From Malania oleifera (Eukaryota; Streptophyta; Magnoliopsida; Santalales; Ximeniaceae), in assembly GCF_029873635.1 (NCBI RefSeq), contig NC_080428.1, forward strand, positions 63,421,957 to 63,485,956: a stretch of 64,000 nucleotides of DNA, written 5' to 3'. The position numbers and the translations under genes were made by a program. Under the pieces are notes generated by a model. It did no database searches and was not told the DNA's origin. It worked only from the letters and a program-made list of their open reading frames with translations. Each line of letters opens with the position of its first letter. The stretch's first letter is position 1. Positions 34,676 through 47,387 of this stretch are shown one piece after another.

Positions 34676-37600
34676 TCAATCTATACCATCTTCATTACTA
34701 TGTAACCGTGTACTATGAAATAACTGCGGGTACTTCTGGTGTATTTCAGACTCTAATTCCCATGAAACTTCTTCCACTGCATGGTCACGCCATAATACCT
34801 TTACGAGAGATATTTTCTTAGTCCGTAACTGCTGAACCTTCCGATCCAATACCTGCACTGGCACTTCCTTATAGGATAAGGCATCACTAATTTCTAGAGG
34901 TTCGTAACTCAATACGTGTGATGGATCTGGTACATACTTCCTCGATACAGACACATGAAATACATCATGGACTTTGGATAGTGCTGGAGGTAGAGCCACT
35001 CAGTAAGCAACCGAACCTATCCTTTCAAGGATCTCAAAAGGCCTGATATACCAAAGACTTAGCTTCCCCTTCTTCCCGAACCACATCACCCCTTTTATTG
35101 GAGCTATTCTTAGAAATACCATATCTCCTACCTCAAATTCCAACTCTCGTCGACGAGTATCAGCATAACTCTTCTGTCGAATTTGAGCTGTTTTGATTCT
35201 TCCCTGATTAATTCGACCTTTGTAGAGGTCTGTTGAACTAATTCTAGACCCAATATGTTCCACTTACCTACCTGATCCAAGTATAACGGAGATCGACACC
35301 GACGACCATACAAAGCCTTATAAGGTGCCATCTCTATGCTCGCCTGGTAACTGTTGTTATATGCAAATTCAATAAGTGGTAAATATCGTATCCAACTATC
35401 ATTGAAATCCAATATACAAGCCCGCAACATATCCTCTAACGTCTAAATAGTCCTCTCCGACTGTCCATCCGTATGCGGGTGAAAAGACATACTGAACGTC
35501 AGTCGCGATCTTAAGGCATCCTATAAACTCTTCCAGAAATGAGATGTAAAATTCGGATCTTGATCTAAAACAATAGAAATAGGGACACCATGGAGTCGTA
35601 CCACCTCCAGCACATAGAATTTTTCCAGTCTGTTCAGAGAGTAGCTGACTCTGATTGGAATGAAATGTGCAGTCTTCGTCAGCCGATCCACTATAACCCA
35701 TATGGTATTCTGCTCATGCACTGTCGTAGGTAAACCCGTCACAAAATCCATCAAGGCATGTTCCCACTTCCACTCAGCGATGTCGAGTGGATGAAGTGGT
35801 CCTTTGAGCCTCTGATGTTCTACTTTAATCCGCTAACATGTCAAGCACTGCTTTACAAAATGGGCGATCTCTCTTTTCATGTTGGACCATAAAAAAGATT
35901 CCCTTAAATCCCGGTACATTTTCGTACTACCAGGATGTACAGTGTAGAGTGAATGGTGTGCCTCTTCCAAAATGACCCGTTTAATCACAGCATCATTCGG
36001 TACACAATGCCTACCGCGAAATCTCAATATCCCATCGTCAGTGACACTGAAATCTGGCTTCAACCCCTTCTGAATTCCTTCAATAACCTCAATCAACTCA
36101 GGATCCTCCTTCTACGCCATATAGATCCTCTCCTACAAAGTTGGCTGTACCACCAAGCTAGCAAGAACAGCCTGATGGTTTCCTTCCACTACCTCCAAAC
36201 TCAACCTTTCAAGGTCCATACAGATATGCTGCTAAACCCCCACTACCAAAACAGATGCATCCACAGACTTTTGACTTAAAGCATCAGCTACCACATTAGC
36301 CTTACCTAGGTGATAGTTAATAATACAATCATAGTATTTAATCAACTCAAGTCATCTGCGCTGTCTCATGTTGAGCTCCTTCTGGGTGAAAAAGTATTTA
36401 AGACTTCTATGGTCAGTAAAAATTTCACACCTTTCACCGTATAGGTAGTGCCTCCAAATTTTCAATGCAAACACTACCACTGCTAATTCCAAATCATACG
36501 TTGGGTAGTTTTTCTTGTATTCTTTGAGTTTACGAGAAGCGTAAGCAACTACTTTGCCCTGATGCATTAGAATACAGCCAAGACCCTTTTTCGAAGTAGC
36601 ATTATAAATAACAATGCCACCAACACTAGATGGAAGAGTCAAAACAGGAGCAGTGACCAGTTTCTGTTTCATCTCTTGGAAACTCAACTCGCACTCATCC
36701 ATCCAATCATACCTCACGTTCTTTCGCGTGAGTCTTATCAAAGGACCTGCTAAACTGGAGACCCTTTCTACAAACCGACGGTAGTAACCTATAAGACCCA
36801 TAAAACTTCCGACCTCCTAAACATTCTTGGGTCTCGCTCAGTCCACTACTGCTTCAATCTTACTTGGATCCACTAATACACCTTCTTTAGACACTATGTG
36901 CCCCAAAAATGCAATCTGTTCTAGCCCGAACTCGCATTTTTTTAGCTTAGCATACAACCTCTTATCCCTAAGCATTTGCAATACCACCCCAAAATGAACT
37001 TCATGCTTTGCAACACTTCTAGAATACACTAGGATATTATTGATAAATACCATGATGAATTGGTCTAGATATTCATGAAAGACCCTGTTCATCAAATCCA
37101 TAAATGCTGCAGGTGCATTAGTCAAAAAAAAAAAAAGCATAACCATAAATTCAAAATGGCCACACCGAGTTCGAAATGCAGTTTTCGGGACGTCCTCCGC
37201 TTTCACCTTCAGCTGGTGACACCTAGACCGTAGATCAATCTTAGAGAAGATCTGCGTGCCCTGAAGCTGATCAAGCAAATCATCGATCTTGGGTAGCGAA
37301 TACTTGTTCTTGATTGTCACCTTATTCAGTTCTCGGTAGTTGATGCACATCCTCATCGATTCATCCTTCTTTTTCACAAATAACATCAATGCTCCCCAAG
37401 AAGAAACACTAGGTCGAATGTAACCCTTGTCTAGAAGCTCCTAAAACTATTCTTTCAACTCTCTCAATTTCACTGGAGCCATACGATACAGAGCTTTCGA
37501 TATCGATGTCGTACCTGGAGCTAATTCTATGGCAAATTCCACTTCACGATCTAGAGGTAAACTTGGCAAGTCCTCTGGAAATACGTTAGGGAACTTGAGC

Positions 37601-37760
37601 ACTACAACAATCATCTCCAGTTTATTTTCTTCTGCTAGCGTGTCTTTCAAAAACGCTAGATATCCCTAACAGTCTCTAAGGAGTAACCTTCTAGCTTGCA
37701 TAGCAGAAAGGATCCATGGTGCAGAACGCACACACGACTGTAAAAAGTGAAATTCCTACT
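34676..37760 (-). pseudogene. pol region of the third Tekay element
   Basis: From high to low coordinates: the linker with LPSLPLDREVEFAIEL (about 37560); RT (about 37389-36838) with [18 protein letters not shown] and [12 protein letters not shown]; RNase H (about 36801-36352) with [20 protein letters not shown] and [19 protein letters not shown]; integrase (about 36096-35130) with KMYRDLRESFLWSNMKREI and MMDFVTGLPTTVHEQNTIWV; and the chromodomain-like end (about 34999-34676) with VHDVFHVSVSRKYVPDPSHV and VLWRDHAVEEVSWELES. This is a fossil with several interruptions. Confidence 0.9.
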
Positions 37761-39050
37761 CTCTAGGCGGTCTGAACAACATCTCCCTTCTTCTTTGTAT
37801 TTCAATCGGGAAGTCATGGACTATACTACTACACCCGACCGCAGACCCGGATGGTGTAACCACTACCAATTCATAATCTAGCAATCGCACCTCTAACCCA
37901 CACTGTTTAACAAATCCACGGGAAATAAAAGAATGCATTGCCCTAGAATCAAATAATACAATAGCTTTATGAGAAAGCATGTAAATGATACCTGTGACAA
38001 CATCGCCCGTGTTCTCAGCATCGGCTGGAGTCAGAGAATACACCCTAACCTGGGCTGTACCCCTTTGTTGACCACTAAGTTGTGCCTGAGCATTACCCCT
38101 GCATAGCTGCTGTGAGGTTCCACTGTTCCTCTGCATATGACAGTCTTTCATCTGATGCCCTTGTCTACCACACCGCATACAAGCCCCCGTAGGCAACCAA
38201 CACTGCCTAGGGTGTTTCTTACCACACAAAGAACAACGTTGAACACGTATGGTGTTCTAGGATGTACCACCACTGTTCTTCTTCCAATTACCCTGTCCTA
38301 CCCCAAACGAAGAGTTAGGAGGCACTAGCCTTTTCTTTGAGACCTGAACCTATGCATCCTCTAGCAAACACTCTTCTGCTACCGTGGCTTTATCAACCAA
38401 CTTAGTAAAGTCCTGCAACTGCATAATCGCAATCTGCCTACTGATCTCCATTCTCAAACCCCTCTAGAGCTTCCAAGTTTATTTGCTTCATCTGGTATCA
38501 CGAATGGAGCGAATCAGGACAACTTCTGGAATTCGGCAGTATACTTCTACATTGTCAACGACTCTTGCGTCAGGTTCATAAATTCCTCTGTCTTCACGTT
38601 TCTAATTGGGGCTGAAAAATAACGTTCAAAGAAGAGCTCTTTGAACCGGACCCACCTCAACGCAACTGGTATAGGTCGGTGCTCCTCCATCTTCTTAACC
38701 GACACCCACCATCTCTCAACCTCCCTTGCCAACTTGAACGTGGCGAAGGTGACTTTCTACCTCTCCGTGTAGTTCAAAACATCCACGATCTTCTCAATCT
38801 CCTGGATCCAATTCTCAACACAAACTGGATCTACACTACCCACAAAAACCGAGGGCTTCAACCTGGTGAACTGCTTAATGGAGCAACCCAACTCAGTCGT
38901 AGGACGATCCTGCCCCTTATTTGTTTGCACTACCTCAGCCATAAGTTACTGTGCAAACTCCCACAATACACTAGTAGAGTCATTACCAGCCTCAGGGCCA
39001 GCACCCTCACTACTACTGCCTCCCACGTTGGCAGTAATATCCCTAGATTC
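37760..39050 (-). pseudogene. gag and protease of the third Tekay element
   Basis: Gag segments include GSVDPVCVENWIQEIEKI (about 38850-38800) and LRWVRFKELFFERYFSAPIR (about 38660-38600). A complete CCHC zinc knuckle, CMRCGRQGHQMKDC, lies near 38130-38175. A protease-like VLFDSRAMHSFIS stretch follows at about 37920-37970. This is a fossil. Confidence 0.87.
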
Positions 39051-39445
39051 CATCCTGAAAACTATTACAAGAATCCATTAGAAAGGTAATAGCCTAAGCA
39101 TCAACAAGTACTCAATTCCTTAACTTCATATCCCCAATATTGACATACTTCATTAATTTGACATTATCATTCAAACTCGAATTCCGCCCTTCTACTAGGA
39201 AACAAAACCATCAATGGATTGCCATGATTTTCTAAACCTTTCGACTGATCTAGAAAAAATATAGAAGTCTATCAATGAATTTCCGTCTCTAGATATACAA
39301 AGAAAAATCCAAGGTCTTATCTTTGTCCTATACTCTGGTATAATCTAGGTTACAGAACTAGCAACTCCTAAGTCCTGAACACATCCCTAACCAGAAAGCA
39401 TGCATCAAAACACACTTTCAACTGGGTAAGGGCTTTGATACCAAC

Positions 39446-41034
39446 TGTAACGACTCGGCCCTTTATACGGACCAGCACCGTTAACCCAAATACAAAATAA
39501 TTGTACCTGTTCAAGATACATAGACAACCCACCCTAAAAAGGGACATACAGGTGTAAACCATACATAATTACAATGTAAATGTTGCAGAAAAATATAAAC
39601 ATTCATTGGGATTTCTGCTAGACTTATACCAGAGCTTACTATTACATCCTCAAGTACATAAATTGGAACATAGAATTTGACCTGTTATTATAACCCTCCC
39701 AAAAGCAACTTCATCTAAGTTTAATACATGATTTGAACGCTTATGTAAGCTAAACCAAAAACAATCTCCCCAGTCCCTCTGGCTACGAGGACCAACATAC
39801 TGATGGACCTGAAAACAAAGGTTGTATAATGGGGTGAGACACCTCTCAGTAAGGAAGAAAGTGTTACAATAGTGTGTGATTGCATATATGCATATTTTCA
39901 TAAAAACTTATACATATGGAACATTTCTTTATAATATTGTATCATATAAAATTTATCTACACATTCAAGTATTTAAATTATGCATATGAATATTAGAACA
40001 ACTTCCAGCATGTATGACATTTTCCTGTTTACCTCCGTGGCATGGGTTGTGCACTGATACCTCTGACAGTGTCCTGTTCGTACAGACAAAGCCGAGCATC
40101 TTTTATAGTCCAACTACCCCCTGGTTTATTTTTACCAACAGCTTACTAACTCCTCGCAGGTCGACTATCTTAAGTACCCATACTGATCCCTCATATATGG
40201 TTGCACTGTACTGCCAGCATTGGAACCGTGCTTATAATAGTTTAGAGTATTTTTCAACCCCATCACTAACGTTTTTTCAACTTCTTCAAGGAAGTTTTTT
40301 TCAACTTCTTTTGGTAGCAAGTTATGGTTTTCGTATCATATATACAATTTATAACAAAATATAGTAACTTGTGCAATTCCAATATTTTCACAAATTCAAA
40401 TCATCACATCGGTACAAACCGGCGCATATCCACTCAGTTTACCCTTTTTACAGATACAAATCGGTGTATAACCAGCCTTTGTTTTCCACATTTCAGTATA
40501 ACAAAATGGAACTTCAGTTCTCATATCTCATGCAAATACGTGATTTTCATAAAATTTGGAGATCGTACGCCAAAATCCTCGTTTTTACCAAAAATTGAAA
40601 AATCGTAAAACTGGCATTTCTACTTGGTGGAATTTAGAAAATAAGTATTTAAATCATACATATAAGTATAAACTAACTTTTTAGCAGTTTAATTTTCTAA
40701 AAATGTTGTAGTAATCGAATTCCCCTTACCTTAAACCCGAAACGAAACTACGTACAGAAATGATCCAAATAGACAACCCGGGATCCTCAAAACCTAAAAA
40801 CCACATAACATAACCTTATTATAATTTCAACTACTATCCAAATATTCAATCGAAATTGAAATGAGATCCTTACCTCGATTTTTGGAAAAACCCAAAAATC
40901 CTAAAAACAACGATTCGATCCACTAAAGTTGTAGAACTTCATCCTCTGATCCACGCAAGAACTTCCATTTTTAGAAACGGACGTTGAATGGCGAAGAATC
41001 TTAGAGAGAGAGAGAGAGAGGAATTTCGTTGGTT

Positions 41035-41094
<60 letters not shown>

Positions 41095-41379
41095 TGGGAG
41101 AAACTTAGCTTCTAAGCAACCAAAATGGATATTTATAGAGCCTTTGACCGAGTCAAACTCGTCGATGAGGCGGTGTCTTTGTCAACAAATCTGCCACACA
41201 GCTCATTAACGAAGCCATTCCTTTTTCACCGAGCCCAATTCCAGATATTTCTCTGACCTGCTCGATATCTCCTTGTTGAAGATGCTCTGAGTTTCGTCGA
41301 TGAGGCTCTGAAGGACTTCGTCGACATACGTGACTCCTTTGTCGAGGAACCCAGCCTATTATGGGTTTGGGTCTCTACA
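39446..41379 (-). repeat. 5' LTR of the third Tekay element
   Basis: 1934 bp, TGTAACGACTCG to GTCTCTACA. It holds a long (GA)n at about 41037-41091 and palindrome variants at about 41157-41345. It is the partner of the LTR at 32469. Confidence 0.92.
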
Positions 41380-41410
41380 GATTCTAGTAGCCCCTTCAGC
41401 TTAGGATTAG

Positions 41411-43674
41411 TGTTGGCCTTACAAGGCTTAAAATCTTGTTATCTTGTTTTGATGCTAACAAAAAAGTGAAATTTAATGTATTTTTGTGAGTAATGATATT
41501 TCAGGGCTCATATATGAGAAAGCAAGATCAAAGTGCTCACAAAGATCAAATGAAGTTTAAATGAGTCAAAACATGGATATAAGGACATGAATGAGTTGTT
41601 GAAAGCCAAGGCATATTAAAGTCCAAAGAGCCAAAGAAAAGCAAAGTGAGAAAGCTCAAAGAATATGAAAGCTTGAAGAAAAGATGGATTCAAGCTTGAA
41701 GAAACAAAACATGAAGACTCAAGAATCCATAATGAGAAAAATTTTAGAAGTGTTTTAATGTTTAAAATATCGCTTGAAATATTTTGAAGCTCTTAGGTTA
41801 ACTTAGACCTAGATACCTTTTAAAATACCTAGAAAATATTTTTATAAGGCTAAAAATTATTTTAAAAGGGTTAGAATCATTTTTGGAATAAAAAGCACCA
41901 AAAAGGGTATTTCCATTTGTTGTTAGTTTTTATATGGCTATATTTAGGTGCATTTTCAACTATCAAAAACTCATTATTTTGAAAAGTGATCAACACAAAA
42001 GTTGTAGTATTTTTTCTTATCTTTCATTTGACACCAGGAACACCTAATTTGGAGTTATACAGAAAGAGTTATGGCCAAAATATTAAAGTGGGGTCACTGC
42101 GGACAAAAGAACAAACAAAATAGGCAGAGAGTTACAGCAGCAAGTTCAGACGACTGAACTTGCGACTTCAGTCAATTGAACCTATGACATCAGATGAATG
42201 AACCCTGATTTCAGTCAACTGACCTTGTATCCAGTTCCTTTTTTTTAAAGGGTTTTAAGAAACTTCAGTCGACTGACCTCGACACTTCAAATGACTGAAC
42301 ACTGTTCAACGGGCAAAAATTTTAAAACTCTTGTTTTAAAATATAGTCATTTGAGCTTCAAATTTTATAAAAACTTGGGAAACTCTCTAAGGAAACTTTT
42401 GCAACATAGAAACAAGTTTGAAAGCCTATAAATAAATGGTTTTGTAAATCAAAACTCATCCAATAATTGAAAAATCTGCTTGTAAAGCTGAAAGTATTCT
42501 TGTTCTTCAAAAGCTCTCTTGCTCACTCATTGAAAAATTCTTTTATTGAGAATTATGAATTGATGATCCTTCTTTCTCTGAGTTCCTACTGTTAATCCTC
42601 TTCTAAGAAGGATATTGGTGAATTCTACACTTGAGCTTCATTGTATTTCATATTGATATTTTACATTCAAAGTATATAGTGTTGAAATTGTACTAACTTG
42701 CTCTTTGAGAGAGTATACTTGTATGAAGATTCTATCTTGTGTTTCTTGTAGTTCATTGACTTTCCAAGGTGTTTGGATCGTTGGCTAAGTAAGGGGATAT
42801 TGCTTAGAGAGGCGGGCTCTAGCCTATGTAAGGAGTGACCGAACGGGGGGATATCATTTGGAGAAGGCAGGCTCTAGCCTTAACCAAGGAGTGTTGTAAT
42901 CGGTATTATTCCACCCATCAACGGAACTAAACTAGTGAATCCTTTGGTGGTTTGCCAAAGGTGAGGACGTAGACTAGGTATAAGCCGAACCTCGTAAAAA
43001 TCTCCGTCTCATTCTCTTTTTCCCTTACTCTTTATTTTTAGCATATTTAAATTGCGTGGATGGTTTATTTGATAATCATATATACTACGTAATATTTGGA
43101 AACCAAACAAACTTAAGGTTTAATTTTGATTTGGGTTGCGGAAACTGAAAGGGAGTACGTTGGTTACACCATATCTTGCGAAAACCTTACGGGAGTACAT
43201 TACTCGGTTAACATCCCAAAGATAAATTTACCAAGAGTTTATTTGAGTTCTAAATATTTGGAAAGAGTGATTTGATTCATCTATATAGGGCTTTAAATCA
43301 GCAAGCATAAATTCTCATTTACTACAGGGTTTGGTTCAAATTTGGCAAGTATAAACAAACAACCATCCTGAGTTATTAGATTACCAAAGTGCTGAATACT
43401 TTATATCTTGGTTTGGTTGTTTGTTGTTTAACTTGTACTTGGAAAATAAATTGATTGTTTGGCTTGAAGATATTGTTTAGTTGATTGGTTTTTTAATTGT
43501 GTTATTGATTGGATAAAGGAACTAAGTTCTAGATTGATTAAAGAATTAAACAAATAAGTCAAGAATTGGTTAAAAGAAATAAAGAAAGTTTAAGGTATCT
43601 CAAAAGGAATTAAAAGAAATTTTTAAAAGCCAATTCACCCCCCCTCCTCTCTTGGGAAGCTATTCCTAATTTCA
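41411..43674 (+). repeat. Solo LTR, SIRE/Maximus-like copia
   Basis: 2264 bp, starting TGTTGGCC and ending ATTTCA, flanked by attag at 41406-41410 and 43675-43679. The caattcaccccccctcctc block near the 3' end (about 43631-43650), the very long LTR, and the cagtcgactgaa words (about 42140-42300) fit the long LTRs of SIRE/Maximus copia elements. No internal region is left, so two LTRs recombined. It lies 31 bp from the third Tekay element. Confidence 0.82.
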
Positions 43675-43679
43675 ATTAG

Positions 43680-44553
43680 TTTAGAGATGAATCAATGTGT
43701 AATAATTAGGTGAACTAACTGCACCTATGTAAATAACAGGTTACTGGCGACTCCATTGAACCATTAATACTATTATCACCTTTCACCATTCCGGACCCCT
43801 TCTCAAGGACGTTATGACACTTAGAAAATAAATTTCCTCACAAGGAATGATCTATAAACTAAACCATAACAAACTACTCCTAAAGGATATACAAGATTAC
43901 GCCACAAGATTTTTTATGCCTCTTTAAAAAAGAGAGAGAATAAAAGAGAATAAAGAGTTTGGGCCACAAGCAAGTTCTTCCAATTTTTATTTATTTTTTT
44001 AAATAGTTGCAAGAAGAGAGTTAACTCTAATGATCTAAATTGTTTTAACATCTTGAAAACCAATTTAAAATGTTTAATATGATTTAGATGAACAATATCC
44101 TAACTTTTGAAATTTGTATATTTCAAGAATATAATCAACAATTAAAGTGAAAAATTTGATTAGTCAATCTGTTGTGAAATCGTACTCAAAGGTTACATCA
44201 CACACATACAAAATATGAAAAATAGAGAAAATAAAATGAGAGAAGAACAACGAATTTATGTAGTTCAACATTCTGCCTACGTCCATGGAGCGCCTCTGCA
44301 ATTTTCACTAAATCATTGAACTAAAATTTTCTTAGGAATTCAACCATATATAGCTCACATGAAAACCCTAAATTACCCTCATATGATAAAAACAAATATT
44401 CTACGCACTAACTTATACGTATTGTATTGTACTGATGGGGTTGGGGAGGAGGGGCAAAGGGCTTGACTTCTTTGCACCACCCCAATGCAACTATTGAATT
44501 TTTTTTTCAAGCAGATATTAGTCTCATGCATGGAAGGTCCAGCGATCCTATGC
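43680..44553. other. Spacer left of the Mutator-like element, no gene
   Basis: No coding frame is supported. A 'tggcgactccattgaac' string near 43744 recalls the primer-binding region of Tat/Ogre elements, but no LTR is recognised beside it. About 44329-44380 (cttaggaattcaaccatata through acatgaaaaccctaaa) has a close match at about 60949-60985. Confidence 0.45.
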
Positions 44554-44562
44554 GCCCCCTTG
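44554..44562. other. Left 9-bp target duplication of the MULE
   Basis: gcccccttg here is repeated exactly at 56561-56569, directly outside both terminal inverted repeats. A 9-bp duplication is the signature of Mutator superfamily insertion. Confidence 0.88.
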
Positions 44563-44690
44563 GGAGTTTTTTCCCAGATTATCTTTTTTTTTTTAAAAAA
44601 TATATTAAATAATACCTCTTTCAAGGAAATATTTCCCAGAATGACTCTGACGTAATCTCGCTACTCCAAGTTGTGAGATTTACTTTTGAT
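44563..44690 (+). repeat. Left terminal inverted repeat of the MULE
   Basis: It aligns with the reverse complement of about 56435-56560 with few mismatches, including a T-run, an AT-rich patch, 'aatacctctttca' and 'aaatatttcccagaatgact', and ends in the first palindrome. Confidence 0.9.
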
Positions 44691-44892
44691 TGAAGGGCTC
44701 GTGCTGACGCATGGCAAATCTCGCTACTTGGAGTAGCGAGATTTGCTTTGGATACTTAATGCTCTGCCAACCGCCGTTTGACGCGCGGTAAATCTCACTA
44801 CTCCAACTAGCGAGATTTACTTCGGATTTGAAATGACCATCCACCCGGCTATCGACGCTTGGCAAATCTCGCTACTTGGAGTAGCAAGATTT
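44654..44892. repeat. Left subterminal palindrome ladder (four copies)
   Basis: Four imperfect palindromes of the form AAATCTCGCTACT followed by GGAGTAGCGAGATTT occur at 44654-44681, 44716-44743, 44790-44818 and 44864-44892. Spacing is 62-74 bp with semi-conserved spacers (each ends gacgc..gg.aaatctc), so they form a degenerate ~74-bp tandem repeat. Each could fold into a hairpin. A transposase-binding role is inferred only from position. Confidence 0.85.
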
Positions 44893-47387
44893 ACTTCAAA
44901 CTAACCTCGCCCGTTCTTCCTTCTTCCTTGCACGAACAGATAGCTAGTACCTTTGCAGAGCCGAGCACAGGTTACCATTGAAGGAGACTCCAGAGCGCAG
45001 GTGACCGTCGCGGGCTTCAAACCGAGAGCTATATAAACTTGAGATGGGGTAAGTTATATTTTCAATGTTCGGTGCATAGATTTTTAAATTAATTTTATTT
45101 CATCCAAAGTTTTCGATAAGCGGAGAGTGTGAGTTTGTGATTTGTGCTGAAAGATTCATAGATAAGCACTTTTCGTAAGGTTAGTATTTCTTTTTTTTGG
45201 TATTTGAATTTGATTTTTTGCCGAGAATATTTAATTTTTTCCATTCAAACTGTTGTTCAATATTTCTTTTTTTTTTTTTGGGATTGTTGTTTCCATTGTA
45301 AAATGCATTATCTTTCCTGTCCTAGAATTTGTTGAAGTTTCCTCCACTCACTAAATTTGTTTTGAATTTCCATTCACATATTTTGGGTTTTCTAGAACCT
45401 TGAAATTGAAAAAGGAGGCTAAATGTCTATTCTACAAAATTTCCTAAAAAAAATGTTGAAATTTCCATTCACAAATTTTTTTTTCTTCTCCTTTTCGGGC
45501 AAGTTGAAATTGAAAAAGGGTGGTTAATGTCTGTTTTACAAAATTTCCTTTGACATACAAAACATTTGAAATTTATTAAAATATCAGCAAAACTTATCAA
45601 AAATTTGCACCATGGAACAAAATTTCCTTGAGTTTAAAATTTGATTTTTCAAACATCCAATTTAAAAACTCAATATATCACAATTTCTGTAAGACTTTGA
45701 AGAAAATCATTAACGGTTTGATAATCTCTCAGATGAAATTTCAATTTCATTAAATAAATCTCTTGATTAGATGGAAGCGTTTGATGCTCAACCTCTAACA
45801 AGTATTCAACCGTGTGATTATCTCGGACTAATAAAAAGCCCTTAAAAGGATAGGAGTGATAGATAGCTTTAAGCCTCTTGAAATTGTATGTAATACTGAA
45901 CTCATTAACTACAACATTATATGTGTGGAGTAGCTGTATTTGCATAATATATGAATGTTATTTATGTTTATTAGAGATCTTTAATATCTTTCATATAGGG
46001 TAATTAAAAATATTATTTCCTTGATGTTTGTGATTTGTGCAAAAATTGGTAATTATGAACTTTAATTGATGGATGTGTTATGAGAGTAGTTTTACAATTG
46101 TAGTGCTTTATTTTGGATTGATTGTTATTGGGATATATGATTAGAAGCTATACTGAATTGTTGATATGGAATTTTGAGTGCAACCTAATGAATGTATATA
46201 GACTATTGAGATTTTGAAGCTAAAATTTTGCCAAAGTTTCTATAAATTGGACTCCATTGGTTTAAGGAAAATATTCATTTGCCATTCTCGAGGAAATTTT
46301 CAATTTGAGAACTTATTTGAGGAAAATTGCATTTTTCTTTTTAATCTATTGAGCATAATGAAAAGCATTTTGAGTTGGACATTTAAATACCCTTGTGAAT
46401 GTATCTTGAACATATTGATAATATATATATTGTGATAGTTGGTGTGAAATTAGAGCACAGAGCATAATTGCACATGTTTTGTGGAGTTGATCTTGTCCCT
46501 TTTTTTTTAATAAAAAAAAGTAAATTAAATATTTTGAGACACTGAGATATTAAGGACATTGAAGAGTTAAGCAACTTGATGCTTAAGATTATTTCATATA
46601 TTGAAAATCTTTGTAGAAATATGAGCATATTTTTAAAAATGTAGTGGAAATTATCACTAAGAATGAACACCACATTTATTATGTTTGTGAAAATTGAAGA
46701 TCCTCCCCGAATTTATGTATTTTTCACCAATATATCGATATAAATGTACCCCTAGTGTTTACATTTTAAAACACTTGCCATAAGACGATCCCATTCCCAT
46801 TTCATGAATCGAGATGTTATGCGTCCTAAGTAACATTTTTCCAAAAGATCCCTTCAACTCCTTTGAGGATGGCTGTTCAGATCAGCAATAAATCCTCAAA
46901 AGGCTACTGAACAAAATTGAACTTCAAATTAAGTGGCAACCCAACCCATAATAAGGCAGAGTACGAAGTACCATTTTGGAAAAATTACTCTTAAAAGCAC
47001 CATTTCATAGTTCTTTGGATTCTAAGTTGAAGTACCATTTTGGGAAAATCCTAAGTATATGTCATATGGGGAAAATCAATACACATTAATGTTTTAACAG
47101 TTTATTCACTACACTTTTCAATTAATCTATTTGTTTTCTTGGTGGAAATTGAACTTAGCTCCAAACTCTAGAGTTCGTTTATTCATAGACGTTGAATTCA
47201 TCTATTTATTTTCTTGGTGGGAAAGTTAGGTCCAAACTCTAAGTTCATTCATTCATTAGAATTTGTATACATCTATTTGGTTTATAGTTATTAGTTATTT
47301 CATTAAGATATAATTTACACATATCACTTATACATACAATTTTGTCTTGCGTAGTTTTTTTTTTTTATTTCCCGATCGCCGATCTAA
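44893..47387. other. MULE leader / non-coding stretch
   Basis: No coding region is supported on the plus strand. A gggGTAAGT donor-like site at 45049 and a T-rich tract just before the transposase start (about 47355-47370) would allow a 5'-UTR intron, but this is a guess. On the minus strand, about 45670-45945 is an open frame whose YLMKLKFHLRDYQTVNDFL segment faintly recalls copia gag. Without other domains I do not assign it. Confidence 0.35.

Larger units (their letters stand above)
32469..41379 (-). mobile_element. Third Tekay-type Ty3 element
   Basis: A fossil LTR retrotransposon, 8911 bp, minus strand. LTRs lie at 32469-34449 and 39446-41379. The primer-binding site (reverse complement gctttgataccaact) abuts the 39446 LTR and a purine tract abuts 34449. 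Flanks are gatac (32464-32468) and gattc (41380-41384), an imperfect five-base duplication. gag, protease, RT, RNase H, integrase and chromodomain-like tail are all present in the usual order. The coding region has multiple interruptions. A hand count over the first ~270 LTR bases gives about 7% difference, which at commonly used plant rates (about 1.3e-8 per site per year) would be roughly 2-3 million years; this is an estimate only. Confidence 0.94.

Noticed and set aside
35953-36279. 108-codon plus-strand frame
   Set aside because: Antisense shadow of integrase/RNase H of the third Tekay element.
43740-43760. Primer-binding-site-like tggcgactccattgaac
   Set aside because: No LTR end or gag is recognised next to it; too short to call an element.
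45670-45945. 91-codon minus-strand frame with a faint copia gag look
   Set aside because: A single weak segment without other retrotransposon parts; noted in the leader entry only.
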